Origin: Cymbomonas tetramitiformis
Lineage: Eukaryota; Chlorophyta; Pyramimonadophyceae; Pyramimonadales; Pyramimonadaceae
Assembly (NCBI GenBank): GCA_001247695.2
Contig: LGRX02035166.1
Span: 33,552 to 97,551, forward strand
DNA length: 64,000 nt
Direction: 5' to 3'
This document shows positions 12,301 to 22,346 of this stretch, piece by piece; within the stretch, counting starts at the first letter, position 1, and every line of letters starts with the position of its first letter. The notes under the pieces are model-generated. The model was not told the DNA's origin and did not search any database. It saw only the letters and a list, made by a program, of their open reading frames with translations. The translations under genes were made by a program, and so were the position numbers.

Positions 12301-14431
12301 CTTCACGAGGCCGCCTGGAAACTGCACACGATGCTCGCCAAGGGAAACGCAAAAGAGGCAAAGAGAGCGATGCAGCATCAGCAGGCGGGTTTAGAGCAAA
12401 AGAGGCGAGCGCACTCACGAGGTAGGTCAACAAAGCGGCACGCAAATCCGCCAGTGGCTTGAAATCATATTCTGTCCTTGGCTTTAGCTTCGTGATCAGC
12501 AGACAGAATGCCTCGATATCGGTCTTCCTGGCGAGATTGGCCTCGTCCAGGATGAGATTCCCTGCCTTGGGGTCAGGAATGAGGCTCGTGGAATGGTACA
12601 TCTTTGGCCAGCTGTTGCCTGAGTCCACCTTGAGCGAGGCAGGGTTATCTGAGAGGGGTTGGTAGAAGAGGCGATGCCAGGCCTCCTGGGCCTCCAGCGG
12701 GAGCTCTTCTTCCAGGACGAAGCTTTCCTTGCTAGAGTCGAACGCTTTTTCTTTATCCAAGACATCGAAGTGCTTGAGCGCAGGATTGTGGCTTGTAGAT
12801 TCCTGCCAAACATGAAGTGGCCGTGTGTGAAAAATCCGAGCCAATCATGTATTGAACAATAAACAGCGTTCTATGTTCGTAGAACGCTGTTTCGTTCTGC
12901 TTCCGATGCCGTTGAGATAGGCGATCCAGTGACAAACTTGACTAGGGGATGGAAGTTTTCGTGCGAGTGGGAAAGTGGCAGTGAGCACTCAAGCACAAAA
13001 ATTGAGGGGAATCAACACGGAGGGCTGGCACTTGAGAATTGTCAGGAAAGTAATATCGCGTCCAAGGGCACGGAGATGCCTGAACGCCCTTATCTTTGAA
13101 TGTCTGTTGTAAAAAAGCCTTCGGCTGCACATCGCACAATCAGAAAGTATCTTGGTACCAGACACTCTCGAAGCAAGGGTATAGAAGACGCACAAGTTTG
13201 GAGACTGCATTCCTGAAAACCAGAGCTTGTTTACGAAAAGCTTGAGATTTAAACTGTGTTTTATAACGAGAAATGCAGTTCCACACTCAGGCACGTTGCA
13301 GGTAGTGATAATATCCCTGAAAGAAAGTACTTACGCGAATAGCGCTTGATGACATGGTCTGGGATGACTCCGAGCAGTAGTATGCATGCGCAGGATTCCC
13401 TTGCTTGCTCAGGAATTCAGGCAATGGCAGAGGGCAATCAAAATACCTTTAGCGGAAGGAGCTTGGTAGGAGAAGGTGATTCTTTAATAATCTTAGGCTT
13501 CACAAACAACAGTGGTGTGTCTTTCAAGGAATTCAGATGAACGCCCCCATCGAAAGCTCTAGAGCGTGCAACCTGCGTGACTCGGAACCCCATTCTCCCT
13601 AAATAGTAAGTGCATCGGTACGACAGGTTGAAGCGAGGCTTGACCTGAACTCGAACCCCCGTCGGGCACTTTCATTTGAGGTCCTCGCCTCTGGGCCTCA
13701 GTCGAATCAGAGCTTCAACCGCTTGGTAAAACCTCAGTCGCTGGGACTGGAAGAAGGCATAAGCACTCAACGATGTGAAATCAGGGCCTCAGTTCGAAGT
13801 TCTAGCGAAAGCTCAGTGTAAAGGACTGGACAGGGGATGCGCGCTGGCATATGCAAACCCTATGTATGTCAAGTTTTGCTTTAGCGGATGAAAAACACAG
13901 CCATGTCCACACGAACAAGGCACTTCCGGGACGACAGAATCAAAAGTAGGATGTATACTTGAGGGGAACTCGGTTTAATACCACTGTACTTTGCCAGGTT
14001 CAAAACACTGGCAATTTCCGATTCCTAGCTCGTTTCAAGTTGCTTGATTGTGGCTTAGAGGGGTGGTTGCAGCAAAATACCTCGCTCGCTTCTGGCAACG
14101 AACGCGTGGAGTCATCTGAGGTGAGAGGTGATGGATTTGATGTGTTTTGATTCACGCTTCTTAAAGATTTCTCTGGTCCAAGGGCGGCTCGCATAATTGG
14201 TGTCAGCTGCAGATGCTGTGAGTTGGCATTTGCTCGATTTTGGCTCCTTTCCTGAACATACTGACGTGCCGACTGGCCGCGTTGCTTTCGCGCGGGATAC
14301 TTACTCTCAAGGTCGCTTAGTACGTTGGAAAGCGAGGATGGGAGACGGGCAGACTGAGTCTGATATTTTTCCCTCGAGGCATCCTCAAGCGGGGTCCCTT
14401 GTGAAGAGGACGGCCCAGAGTGTGGAGCCAT
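342..14431 (-). CDS. Gene A: multi-exon coiled-coil protein (3' end outside window)
   Basis: Unrecognised family. I placed exons by open frame plus GT-AG sites with matching phase: 14431-14081, 13572-13447, 13407-13335, 13212-13166, 13124-13032, 12802-12419, 12260-12196, 11908-11840, 11321-11223, 11060-10962, 10666-10550, 9620-9562, 8463-8347, 6446-6282, 4185-4075, 3773-3723, 3545-3441, 3088-2989, 1494-1364 and 385-342. Exon 1 starts at the ATG in MAPHSGPSSSQG and is Ser-rich and probably disordered. Exons 3-7 read like a folded domain (for example GVIPDHVIKRYS, LITKLKPRTEYDF, PYGTFLIYPSSSG). From 11.9 kb leftwards nearly every exon is heptad-like and charged (RENAQLQAMLEAKEAENQE, ELTAKLTAERERVAKL), as in scaffold, basal-body or motor-associated proteins. 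Most exons are phase 0 and a multiple of 3 long. Some exons are surely missing (for example around 12.1, 10.2, 8.2, 7.9 and 3.3 kb). That one gene exists is well supported; its function is unknown. Confidence 0.8.
1868..2850. repeat. 26-bp GC-rich minisatellite in an intron of gene A
   Basis: About 36 units of GGGGCGTGGCTTTGGGGACC plus GCTCGC or GCGCGC, with a degenerate stretch at 2330-2440. It lies between the exons at 3088-2989 and 1494-1364. The unit is near 26 bp, not a multiple of three, so all frames read through as long Arg/Pro/Gly-rich ORFs on both strands; these are artefacts. Confidence 0.95.
3832..3927. repeat. 48-bp tandem duplication
   Basis: Two nearly identical 48-bp copies beginning GACATACGCCAAGCCCCACG / GACACACGCCAAGCCCCACG, in the intron between gene A exons 4185-4075 and 3773-3723. 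Confidence 0.85.
4306..5518. mobile_element. Tc1/mariner-like non-autonomous element, 1.2 kb
   Basis: The ends are CAGCAATTT and AAATTGCTG, each flanked by TA (4304-4305 and 5519-5520), the target duplication of Tc1/mariner elements. It interrupts the 55-bp array. Base composition drops to AT-rich inside. The longest internal ORF is about 100 codons with no transposase motif, so it is non-autonomous or badly decayed. TIRs are short (about 9-11 bp), so the superfamily call rests mainly on the TA duplication. Confidence 0.65.
5269..5316. other. Perfect 17-bp-arm hairpin inside the Tc1-like element
   Basis: Arms AAAATACACCGCTGCTG (5269-5285) and its exact complement (5300-5316) flank a loop that itself contains the palindrome TGACCCGGGTCA. 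Role unknown. Confidence 0.8.
6447..7082. repeat. 40-bp minisatellite abutting a gene A exon
   Basis: About 16 units of roughly 40 bp (GAGCGCCGCGTCCCGTCATT, then CAAACCGCCGTCATCCTGTG). It starts exactly at the 5' edge of the exon 6446-6282. On the minus strand each unit carries GCGCTCCACAG followed by GA, the same sequence as the real 3' splice acceptor of that exon. Confidence 0.9.
7180..7301. repeat. 24-bp minisatellite, five units
   Basis: Five copies of AGCCCCATAGCTACCACATC plus GGAG, one with a substitution. They are preceded at about 7117-7175 by imperfect GAGCATGGAGCA / ATAGAGCA short repeats. Intronic in gene A. Confidence 0.9.
10835..10937. repeat. 33-bp minisatellite, three units
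   Basis: Three copies of CAGCGCGCGTCAGTCAGGTG followed by CCATGGCATCTCA, immediately downstream (minus-strand sense) of the gene A exon 11060-10962. Confidence 0.9.
11518..11835. repeat. 59-bp minisatellite next to gene A exon 11908-11840
   Basis: About five full units beginning GCCACACCTGGAGTGCCACA. On the minus strand each unit contains CACTCCAG followed by GTGTGGC, resembling the real exon end and 5' splice site of the adjacent exon (GCGCTGCAG then GTGCGAC). This looks like tandem amplification of an exon/donor junction. Confidence 0.85.
11981..12046. repeat. 33-bp direct duplication
   Basis: Two copies of CTGAAACCTCCTTCTCTCCA followed by CGAAGAGATATGT in an intron of gene A. Confidence 0.85.
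12861..12892. other. 13-bp-arm perfect hairpin in intron
   Basis: AAACAGCGTTCTA, six-base loop TGTTCG, then the exact complement. It lies 59 bp upstream (minus sense) of the gene A exon 12802-12419. Could be a short foldback remnant. Confidence 0.75.
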
Positions 14432-15333
14432 GAGCACTACTCGTATGCAATACCTTTTAAGAGAACTGAAATGCCATACCAAGTCGTCAACTCAGCAGGT
14501 GGGTGACAAACTTAAAACACTCACGCGTGTCACCATGTACGAGCCCGTGCGACAAGTTAGTTCATCGACTTAACGACGACGTACAGTGCTGAGCGACGGT
14601 AATGAACGAACGCCTGTTTGGTAAGTCAAATAGGTGTAGGGAATATTGATACCCTATCTGAGGCCCGATGCAGCTCAGGGATACAAGGAATGACAGTGAG
14701 CGAATCATCTATCGCCTATCCCATTCCTTTCGTAGGGGACCTATAGGGGAATATAAACCAAAATAATCTTAAGGGTCGCGCATGAGCAAGAAGTTAGTCC
14801 CGGTCCAGGTCTCACACGTCAGAGTTTATGCCGTGTGAAGACAATATTGTATATTCTACGTGAACGTGGAACTGCCAGTATTCTGCACGCTGCACTTGGG
14901 TTGGCCCATGGCTGTCGGTCGCCACTCGACTGTCGTGTCCCAAGTAAAAAGTTGTACTGTGTCACTGTACAGTCTTACTCAGAGGGCCTCTGGTCTTATT
15001 ACTTACTAGGCGGATCGATCTCAAAAAGAGATCGCCACTAGGCCATCTGACCGTAGGATCATGTGCGCGACAGTGCTTCGCTTTTTGCTTCCCAACATGC
15101 CATGCCATAACGCGAGGGTGGCGTCGCGATAAATGTACTGTCATCGTTAGCGTCTGGCGATCGTGAGATCGGAAGTTCGTCTGTGTCGCCCGTTGGGATT
15201 CGCGCTTTGCTGATTAAGTAAGGTAAGGTAATTTGGTCCGGTTCCAAATCATAAGGAGCAGAGGTACGTTATCTGTACAAGTCACTACTAACATCTGAAG
15301 TTTGGTACGTGTTTGCATGTTTGCATGTTGCAG
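14432..15333. other. Region upstream of gene A
   Basis: No ORF, RNA gene or clear element. It should contain the minus-strand promoter of gene A, but no TATA box can be assigned. A short ATATTGATACCCT stretch at 14643 resembles the TTGATATTGAT repeats at 17.5-17.7 kb. Confidence 0.4.
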
Positions 15334-15867
15334 GTCCGAGCGGCTACGGCGACCAGAATTTCTTTCTTCGCCTGGTGGCACAACAAAAAAAGCTCGCGGG
15401 ACTGGCGAAGCAAGCGGCTAAAGATGCGGCGGCGGCACTACGGGACGCCCAAAAAGCTCAATCGCTTGTGGTTGATGCAACATCGGATGTCCCTCAAACG
15501 ATAGCTCAACCGTCGACAGCACGTAAGCCCTATATTTTCTTATCCCTTCCTGTGTTTTGAGTTATACATTTTGAAGAATGGAACATGTTGATATTGTTGG
15601 GTGTGATATTGTTTGTGCTATTATTGGGTTTGATATTGTGATGCATGGTGGTGGTGCAGAGGGAGCAAAGTGCATTCGGGCAAAGTTTTCAGAAGAACAA
15701 ATGAAGAAGTTGGAGGAAGCTTTTAAAACGAGTCCATCACTAGACTAGATGCGGAGCGGCGGGCTAATTTAGCAGCCACCCTTGATGTGACAGAGAAACA
15801 ATGCACCAATTGGTTTAATAATCAACGTGCGAAGATGAAGAAGCAGACCCGAAATAAAGGATCATAG
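15334..15867 (+). pseudogene. Frameshifted homeodomain gene fragment
   Basis: A first exon (15334-15522, acceptor GTTGCAG, donor GTAAGC) encodes a charged helical segment (KKLAGLAKQAAKDAAAAL). The second, from about 15660 to the TAG at 15865-15867, encodes a homeodomain: KFSEEQMKKLEEAFKTSP, then after a +1 frameshift at about 15748 AERRANLAATLDVTEKQ and the helix-3 signature NWFNNQRAKMKKQ. WF.N.R is diagnostic of the family, a helix-turn-helix DNA-binding fold. An in-frame TAG at the frameshift makes this copy non-functional as read. A hAT relic follows after four 269-bp repeats, so it may once have been a DNA-binding module of that transposon; a captured host gene is the alternative. Confidence 0.7.
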
Positions 15868-15884
15868 TTACCCACAGTAAGTGT

Positions 15885-16880
15885 TTGTTACTGTGTTCTG
15901 TATGTAGTGTTCATGCCCGGTTGTGTTATGCTAGTTTTGTGACTAGCTGTTCCATGGCAGCCAAGGCCTTCGCAAGGGACTGTATGTGAGTACAGCTCGG
16001 GCTGAAGCAACCTTGTCCTCTTTTTCGGGGGCGCCGGGATTGGCTTGTCACAAAACTAGCATGATGTTTTTCGATACAAGAGTTTTAAGTTCAAGGGAGC
16101 AACCTCTTGGAATAAAGGTGATTCTGTTTAGTGTTTCTGTTTATGTTTACTGTTTGTTACTGTGTTCTGTATGTAGTGTTCATGCCCGGTTGTGTTATGC
16201 TAGTTTTGTGACTAGCTGTTCCATGGCAGCCAAGGCCTTCGCAAGGGACTGTATGTGAGTACAGCTCGGGCTGAAGCAACCTTGTCCTCTTTTTCGGGGG
16301 CGCCGGGATTGGCTTGTCACAAAACTAGCATGATGTTTTTCGATACAAGAGTTTTAAGTTCAAGGGAGCAACCTCTTGGAATAAAGGTGATTCTGTTTAG
16401 TGTTTCTGTTTATGTTTACTGTTTGTTACTGTGTTCTGTATGTAGTGTTCATGCCCGGTTGTGTTATGCTAGTTTTGTGACTAGCTGTTCCATGGCAGCC
16501 AAGGCCTTCGCAAGGGACTGTATGTGAGTACAGCTCGGGCTGAAGCAACCTTGTCCTCTTTTTCGGGGGCGCCGGGATTGGCTTGTCACAAAACTAGCAT
16601 GATGTTTTTCGATACAAGAGTTTTAAGTTCAAGGGAGCAACCTCTTGGAATAAAGGTGATTCTGTTTAGTGTTTCTGTTTATGTTTACTGTTTGTGTTCT
16701 GTTCTGTATGTAGTGTTCATGCCCGGTTGTGTTATGCTAGTTTTGTGACTAGCTGTTCCATGGCAAGCCAAGGCCTTCGCAAGGGACTGTATGTGAGTAC
16801 AGCTCGGGCTGAAGCAACCTTGTCCTCTTTTTCGGGGGCGCCGGGATTGGCTTGTCACAAAACTAGCATGATGTTTTTCG
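15885..16880. repeat. 269-bp tandem repeat, about 3.7 copies, each with internal inverted repeat
   Basis: Period is exactly 269 bp for the first three units (the same ORF start recurs at 15986, 16255 and 16524). Each unit contains TGCTAGTTTTGTGAC and, about 110 bp later, its complement GTCACAAAACTAGCA, so a unit can fold. The last copy has small indels and stops just after the second arm. The array separates the homeodomain from the hAT exon. Confidence 0.9.
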
Positions 16881-16964
16881 TGAATCTTGTTGTTTTATGT
16901 TTGTGTCTTAATTTTGCTATATGCCCCCTTTAAGTTGATTGTGAGCCCTGTTGCTATTTGGCAG

Positions 16965-17420
16965 GTGGCCTTAGTAAAGAGCAAGCAGTGGGCGCGGCAT
17001 GCTTGGGAGAAGGACTGGCGGCCTTTGCCTGTGCAAGAGCAAGAAGCGGTAGAGGCTAGGAAAAAGGCCAAAGGCAAAGATGGTGTAGCTGTGGTGACAG
17101 TCGCATCTTTTCTTGCGGACTGATGATGAATGTGAGGAAGAAGCCACAGTGGTGGAAGTGTCTAGTGATGAGTTTGATAAATATTTGCTATTGCCAGATG
17201 TGCCACCTGATACCGCCCTGCTTGAATGGTGGAAAGGGCATGCAAAAGACTTTCCCAACTTAAGTAGAATGGCACGCCAGTTTCTTGCAGTGCCAGCCTC
17301 TTCAGAGGGGTAGAGAGAGCATTTTCAAAAGTTAGTTTCATGCACTCAAGACCTTAGGAAATCTTTGGATGAAGGTACCATTCAGCATTCATTGATGGCA
17401 GCTCTAAACATTGAGTAAAT
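16965..17420 (+). pseudogene. hAT transposase C-terminal (dimerisation) fragment, frameshifted
   Basis: After an acceptor-like TTTGGCAG at 16957-16964, the reading continues through KSKQWARHAWEKDW and, after a frame change near 17120, into LLEWWKGHAKDFPNLSRMAR and QFLAVPASSEG. A further 1-nt deletion at about 17311 shifts the frame into ERAFSKVSFMHSR. The order WW...FPNL...A...PASS..ER.FS is the conserved hAT C-terminal dimerisation region. At least two frameshifts and stops make it inactive. The N-terminal catalytic part is absent. It probably belongs to the same element as the homeodomain fragment upstream. Confidence 0.8.
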
Positions 17421-17494
17421 TATTACTCAAATCAACATACTTTGTCTTGCTTGCTTGCCTGTTCAGTAATTGAGTAAATTGACATTGGCTAGTA

Positions 17495-17720
17495 TCAACA
17501 TATCAATATATTGATATATTGTGAGAACGGGTAACATATTGATATTGATTGATACAGTATTCCCGCTTAGAATATTGATATTGATTGATATTCAACCTTG
17601 GAATATTGATATTGATTGATATACGGCTGGAATATATTGATATTGATCAATACCCTTAGCCGATATATTGATATTGATCAATATGATTTTTGCGATATCG
17701 AAAAAATATCAATACGCCAA
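17495..17720. repeat. AT-rich TTGATATTGAT interspersed repeats
   Basis: Imperfect repetition of ATATTGATATTGATTGATAT and ATTGATCAATA. The block ends near CGATACCACGCCCTTG at 17737; the complement, CAAGGGCGTGGTATCG, has the look of a hAT terminus, so this may be the right end of the decayed hAT element. No matching left TIR was found. Confidence 0.6.
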
Positions 17721-17744
17721 AAACACTTCGATACCACGCCCTTG

Positions 17745-18134
17745 CTAAGTATATGCTCTTAGCTCGGTTCTTGAGGTAGCATGTATCATCGGTGCGCTAG
17801 CTGGGACATCTAAGTTGTGTTGTATTATGTTGACTCTTAAGCTCATGCAAGTCCCCAACGAACTCATTAGCTATATATAAAGAGCCCGTGATTATCACGA
17901 GTTGGAGCCGATATCCAATTGAATCGTTGTGGATCTTCCTATTTTAGAGGTTGTCGGGTGTAATTACCGCGGCGATCACGCGTGCTAGTTAGATAGAAAA
18001 TACCGTCCATCCTTGGATCTTCTTATTTTAGAGAATTTTGGGTGTAATTACTGTTGCGATCACATGCTAATTAGATCAATAATGCCGTCCATCCGGATTC
18101 TTATTTTAAAAATCCGAATTTCTTATTATCAAGT
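17745..18134. other. AT-rich spacer with diverged duplication
   Basis: No gene. Two related blocks of about 100 bp (about 17928-18020 and 18020-18090) share GGATCTTCYTATTTTAGAG, GTGTAATTAC and AATRCCGTCCATCC. They probably represent part of the element that carries the helicase pseudogene. Confidence 0.5.
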
Positions 18135-19624
18135 TTGAGGGGGGTCCGCAGCCCCCCGAAACACCGTCCGTCCTATAAAATTCTTATTTTCGGTGATTCT
18201 TATATTCAGTGGAGCACCCGTAGCGATCCCGCACACATCCGCTTCATTCAACGGTGCCAGTCGGATAACGAGCAACCTATCCAGAATTCCGATATTGACC
18301 GTCTGCGAGTGCTAACTGCCGAGGACATACAAACGGACCGGGATTGGCTTTTCGCGACGGTGGCCGTGACCGGCAATCGGCAACGGCAAGCTATCAATGA
18401 TGTGCGGGCACAACATTTTGCGCGTCTTAGTGGTCAACCGGTCATTCGTTGGAAGAAACCGATCGCAACCACACTTTTGGACTCTCGGCACGAGGAAGTG
18501 CTCCGTTCCGAATTTCCCGAATTGACCGGCACTTTTGTTGCGGGGTCGCCTGGGATTATTCTTAACAACGACCTCAATCCCTCCCGAAGATTAGCGAACG
18601 GCACGCCTGCCAAATTCCACAGCTCGATTCTCCAAGACGCAAGCAAATCCATCGATGCGGCAAAAATCAATAATGCCCGTCCGGGAGAAGAGGTGGATCG
18701 AGCCGCCTTACGCTGTCAAAAAAATGTCAATGTTCATGTTGAGCACTTGGATTCCTCAAATTGGTGCGACCAGGCGACGTTAGCTCCCGAGGTTCGAGCA
18801 ACTACTAGCGAGGGAAACGCGACATCTGTCACGGGGAAGCTGAAATCCCCCCCCACTGTATGGGGACCCAGCTTCTCCTAGTATCACCCCTTGTTGCGTG
18901 TGTCACTGGTCGTGTGTCACCGTATGACACTCACCTGCTAGAAAGCTCACTCCCGTAATCCTTCTATCAGTTTTGTTATCACCGGTTTCCCCATCACTGC
19001 CTTCTGAGTTCCTGTTGCAGTGAAATAGTTATATATATTCACACAAATATATACCTATTTTCACCTGTTCTATCAGGTTATGGGTCCCACTTCACGTGAG
19101 TGGTGATTCCGGTTGGTTCGGCTCGCTTCGGTTCGTCCGATTCTACAAACCGTCAACACCGTTTTTTTTACCGTCAACATCGCAGCACAATTCAACTGCG
19201 AACCGTATCAGCGGCAATTTTTCCGTCTCCGTTCCCTTTGCCGCTTCCGTTCGTTAACCGTGGTTTACCCTACCGACTGTGACTGGGAATCCGCGCACCG
19301 TTTCCGTCAGCTGTTGACATCACAGCTGTCGCGGCTTGATCCGCACCGTAAAAAGCGGCGAGTCCCTTTCCGTCTCCGTTCTTTTTGCCGCTTCCGTCTT
19401 TCGTGGCTTGCCAACCGACTGTGATTGGTATCCCGCGCACCGTCTCCGTCAGCTTTCGTGCATTTTGGTGCACTCCGTCATTTTTTTATAAGAATCCTTC
19501 CGACACTCTGGCCAGCAGCGCCTCTGCTGCCGGGGGACAGCTTTACCGTACGGCATTTTTGACGTCACCACCGTTTTCCTCGTCAAAAACTGCCCCAATT
19601 TGACCTTTCGATCGTCCAATTCGC

Positions 19625-20407
19625 TTGATTTTTCGAGAAGATACCGTTTCGCTTGGGAACCCTATCTTGGGGTTCGCAGAATTCTGCAGACAGCTGGCTG
19701 GAGCTGTCATGTCCACTAAACGTCAGCGTGCACGTATGGCCGCTGTTCGTTCAGCGTTGCTCTCTCTCCGAGTGCATCGACATCCTTTTACCGCTGGTTA
19801 TGTTCTGGTGGTGCCTGGTGGTGCTTGCGCACCAGGCACCAATCACGACGACAACATCCTGGACGACAACGACGAGACCAATGACTTCCGCGACTTCGTC
19901 TCGCCACTTCCCTCACCTTCGCCTTATGCCCCCAGTGGTCGCCATCTGGTGGTGTCTGGTGGTGCTCAGGGCTCTATATCGGTTTGGTTTTTCGGTATCG
20001 ATACAATCCGATATCCGAAAAACGGTATCGATAATCGGCACAATCGATAAATAATCGATTACTTGGACATTTATATGTAATTTGTTATAAATTAAATATG
20101 GAACACCAAAACCTGCACAATCGATAGTTAGACATTGCAATCCGATAATCGGCGATAAATACGATATATCGATAGTATCGGTTATCGGAAATATCGATAT
20201 AGAGCCTTGGTGGTGCTATCACGACCGCTTCCACCCTCTCCATCATCCCTTTCGAGTTCCTCCCCATGGCCTCGATCACGTTCCCTCACCGCATTTTCCA
20301 CCTTCCACCTCCCTATCCCCTCTTCAGCGACGCATTCGCTCTGGTGGTGCCAGGCCGCTTTTGGCTTTGGCACCGCGTGGGCATTGGCTGATTCATCGTT
20401 TTCGTGG
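19625..20407 (+). other. Interior ORF of the short copia element, split by a MITE
   Basis: An open frame starting around MSTKRQRARMAAVRSALLSL (ATG 19709) runs to the hAT MITE at 19967-20209. The downstream sequence (ITTASTLSIIPFEFLP) is in frame once the MITE and one target copy are removed. It has Arg-rich and Asp-rich stretches (DDNILDDNDETND) but no recognisable domain. It could be a remnant gag or captured host sequence; I cannot tell. Confidence 0.35.
19967..20209. mobile_element. hAT-type MITE, 243 bp
   Basis: Ends CAGGGCTCTATATCG and, on the complement of the right end, CAAGGCTCTATATCG. The 8-bp target duplication GTGGTGCT at 19959-19966 and 20210-20217 is perfect. Both the TIR form and the 8-bp duplication are typical of hAT. 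The interior is rich in ATCGATA. It is nested in the copia element, which is itself nested in the helicase pseudogene. Confidence 0.9.
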
Positions 20408-21600
20408 CGCTCGAGGACTTCTGCAATCGAGAACTCCGCCGCCGCCATTCCGCAATCACGTCGCGGCTTGTAGATGCTTGCCTTGATGTACAAAGACCGT
20501 AGAGCGGGACTAGCCCGCCTAGCCTGTTTATATGTCTCTTAGATGCCTAGGCAGCGCCCATGCACGGTTGTGCTTCTCGTAGCTGGGTTGGAAAAGGCCC
20601 CCTCGGCCTGGACACTAAATTGACATTGGGTTAGGGCTTAGGGTTTTCCTTGCTCTCGCATGGCCACTCACACCTTCGGGGTGAGGTGGTGTCACGGGGA
20701 AGCTGAAATCCCCCCCCCACTGTATGGGGGTCCAGCTTCTCCTAGTATCACCCCTTGCTGCGTGTGTCACTGGTCGTGTGTCACCGTATGACACTCACCT
20801 GCTAGAAAGCTCACTCCCGTAATCCTACTATCAGTTTTGTTATCACCGGTTTCCCCATCACTGCCTTCTGAGTTCCTGTTGCAGTGAAATAGTTATATAT
20901 ATTCACACAAATATATACCTATTTTCACCTGTTCTATCAATCTGCGGTGCCCAGCGATGTTAGTCGGCCGCGCAGTATCGTACTCCCCGTTAAGATCGGC
21001 AAGCGTCTAGATGATTTGACTGTGAACCGCGCCTCCCAAAAGAGCAAGATATACTTCCGAGCTCACGGAGTTGATTTGGCTTTCGCCTTGACCTTTCACA
21101 AATTCCAAGGACAGACCGTGCAAAATATAAAATATTAGATCTCAGCCAGACACCGAAGGGCATCTTTAAGTTATGCTTTCAAGCTTTTTATGTGGGAATG
21201 ACGCGTGTCAAGCAGTCGGATTGCATTCGTATATATATTACCGGGAACCGATGGTGGAAAGCCCGACTTATCTCATTTGCTGAAATTCAAACCGGATCCC
21301 GAGCTCCAAAGATGGATGGACGGATTTGATAGGCGAACTCGTGAATGGAAACGACCTCCACCTAAAGCGCAACCACGCAAATCTGCAAACAAGACCCGCC
21401 CCATCGCCAAACTAGGACAACGAGGCGGTGCCGAGGGCAACAGAGATATCGCCAATAGGCGCCCCAATGAAGTTAACGAACGCACGTCCACAGCTCATGG
21501 CGGGCGGGTCGGCAAAGGACGATCGGGGCGTGGCCGCGGTCGTGGTCGTGAGCAAGGGCGGACTGATGCCCGAGCGCCAAACCGTGCTGGTAGAAGTTAG

Positions 21601-22346
21601 ATAGCATCGCGACATGGTGACAAGGTTATTCGTGGCATGCATGTCGCCGCGGAACGGAACACTCCGCTAGAGACGCTCGTGCCGCGTGGTATTCGTTGTA
21701 TTTCCATATGTGTAATTTCATTTTGGCAATCGTGATACAACCGTGTTAGAGTACCCCCCTTCTGGCTACTTCGACGTTCGGCTTTGTCTAATTGCATACG
21801 TTGATCGGCGATCTTGCATTGTATCGGTGGTGCGGATATTATGATATGTCGATATATCGGTACATATTGGCATATAAGTCTCAGTCGATATCCATTTTGC
21901 GCACATTTCATCGATAGATCGGTATCGCTTCGCTTCGGACTTCCAAGTGTTATGTGTTGTATAGGAGAAATCGAATATAATGTTGAGATGTGGATATGTA
22001 TTACGTAAAGGACCCGATGTTGACAACGGTTGAAAGAAACGTTCCGTAGTAATGGGGGGGTGTGGGGGGGGCGGAGCCCCTCCACCGGGCGAAGACTTAA
22101 AAATATTCCGTAGTAATGGGGGTATGGGTGAAGTCTTAAACATAGATTGATAAGCAATTCAGCGACCGATACAATTCCTTATTGATAAAGGAGAGGAGAC
22201 GGAGGGGTCCAAGCACCGCGCCTTTATATCTCTTAATAGGGGTAGTGCTCACTCCCTCGGGAGCACTAACTTTTGGGACGTGAGAATAATTGCGCTCATA
22301 ACGAATATAATTAATATATTCCTGATTTTATATTATGTTATCATTA
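21601..22346. other. No gene recognised
   Basis: AT-rich with ATATCGATA-type words at 21.8-21.9 kb and two related blocks (about 22026-22130) sharing TTCCGTAGTAATGGGGG and GAAGTCTTAAA/GAAGACTTAAA. Probably decayed element sequence. Confidence 0.4.

Larger units (their letters stand above)
18827..20939 (+). mobile_element. Short copia-type LTR element (non-autonomous, 2.1 kb)
   Basis: Direct LTRs at 18827-19075 and 20690-20939 begin TGTCACGGGG and end TATCA, and differ at only a few positions. The sequence after the left LTR, GGTTATGGGTCCCA, matches the GGTTATGGGCCCA primer-binding site of Drosophila copia (primed by an internal initiator-tRNA fragment). GAGGTGGTG precedes the right LTR as polypurine tract. 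No gag, protease, integrase or RT is visible in the 1.6-kb interior. The target duplication is imperfect (only ATC shared). It disrupts the helicase pseudogene. Confidence 0.85.
18180..21600 (+). pseudogene. PIF1/Helitron-type helicase C-terminal half, interrupted
   Basis: The left part (to 18826) reads LFATVAVTGNRQRQAIN, QPVIRWKKP, FPELTGTFVAGSPG and LNPSRRLANGTPAKFHS, the order seen in the C-terminal helicase region of Helitron/PIF1-like proteins (VTGN.ER.A.N, G.P..L..N..P.RGLANG). The right part (20940-21600) continues with FALTFHKFQGQTVQN and, in a shifted frame, FYVGMTRVKQSDCIRIY (motifs V/VI), then a basic RGRGRGRG tail. Removing the LTR element 18827-20939 restores an in-frame junction (...ATSAVPSD...). 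Two further frameshifts lie near 21138 and 21230. Walker A/B motifs are missing, so this is a 5'-truncated relic of a mobile helicase gene rather than a cellular PIF1. Confidence 0.75.

Noticed and set aside
13600..13740. Possible tRNA (GAACTCGAACCCCC resembles a T-arm)
   Set aside because: No D-arm, anticodon arm or acceptor stem can be paired around it on either strand.
18822..20944. A 5-bp target duplication for the copia element in the helicase gene
   Set aside because: Flanks are ACATC and ATCTG; only ATC is shared, so I do not claim a clean duplication.
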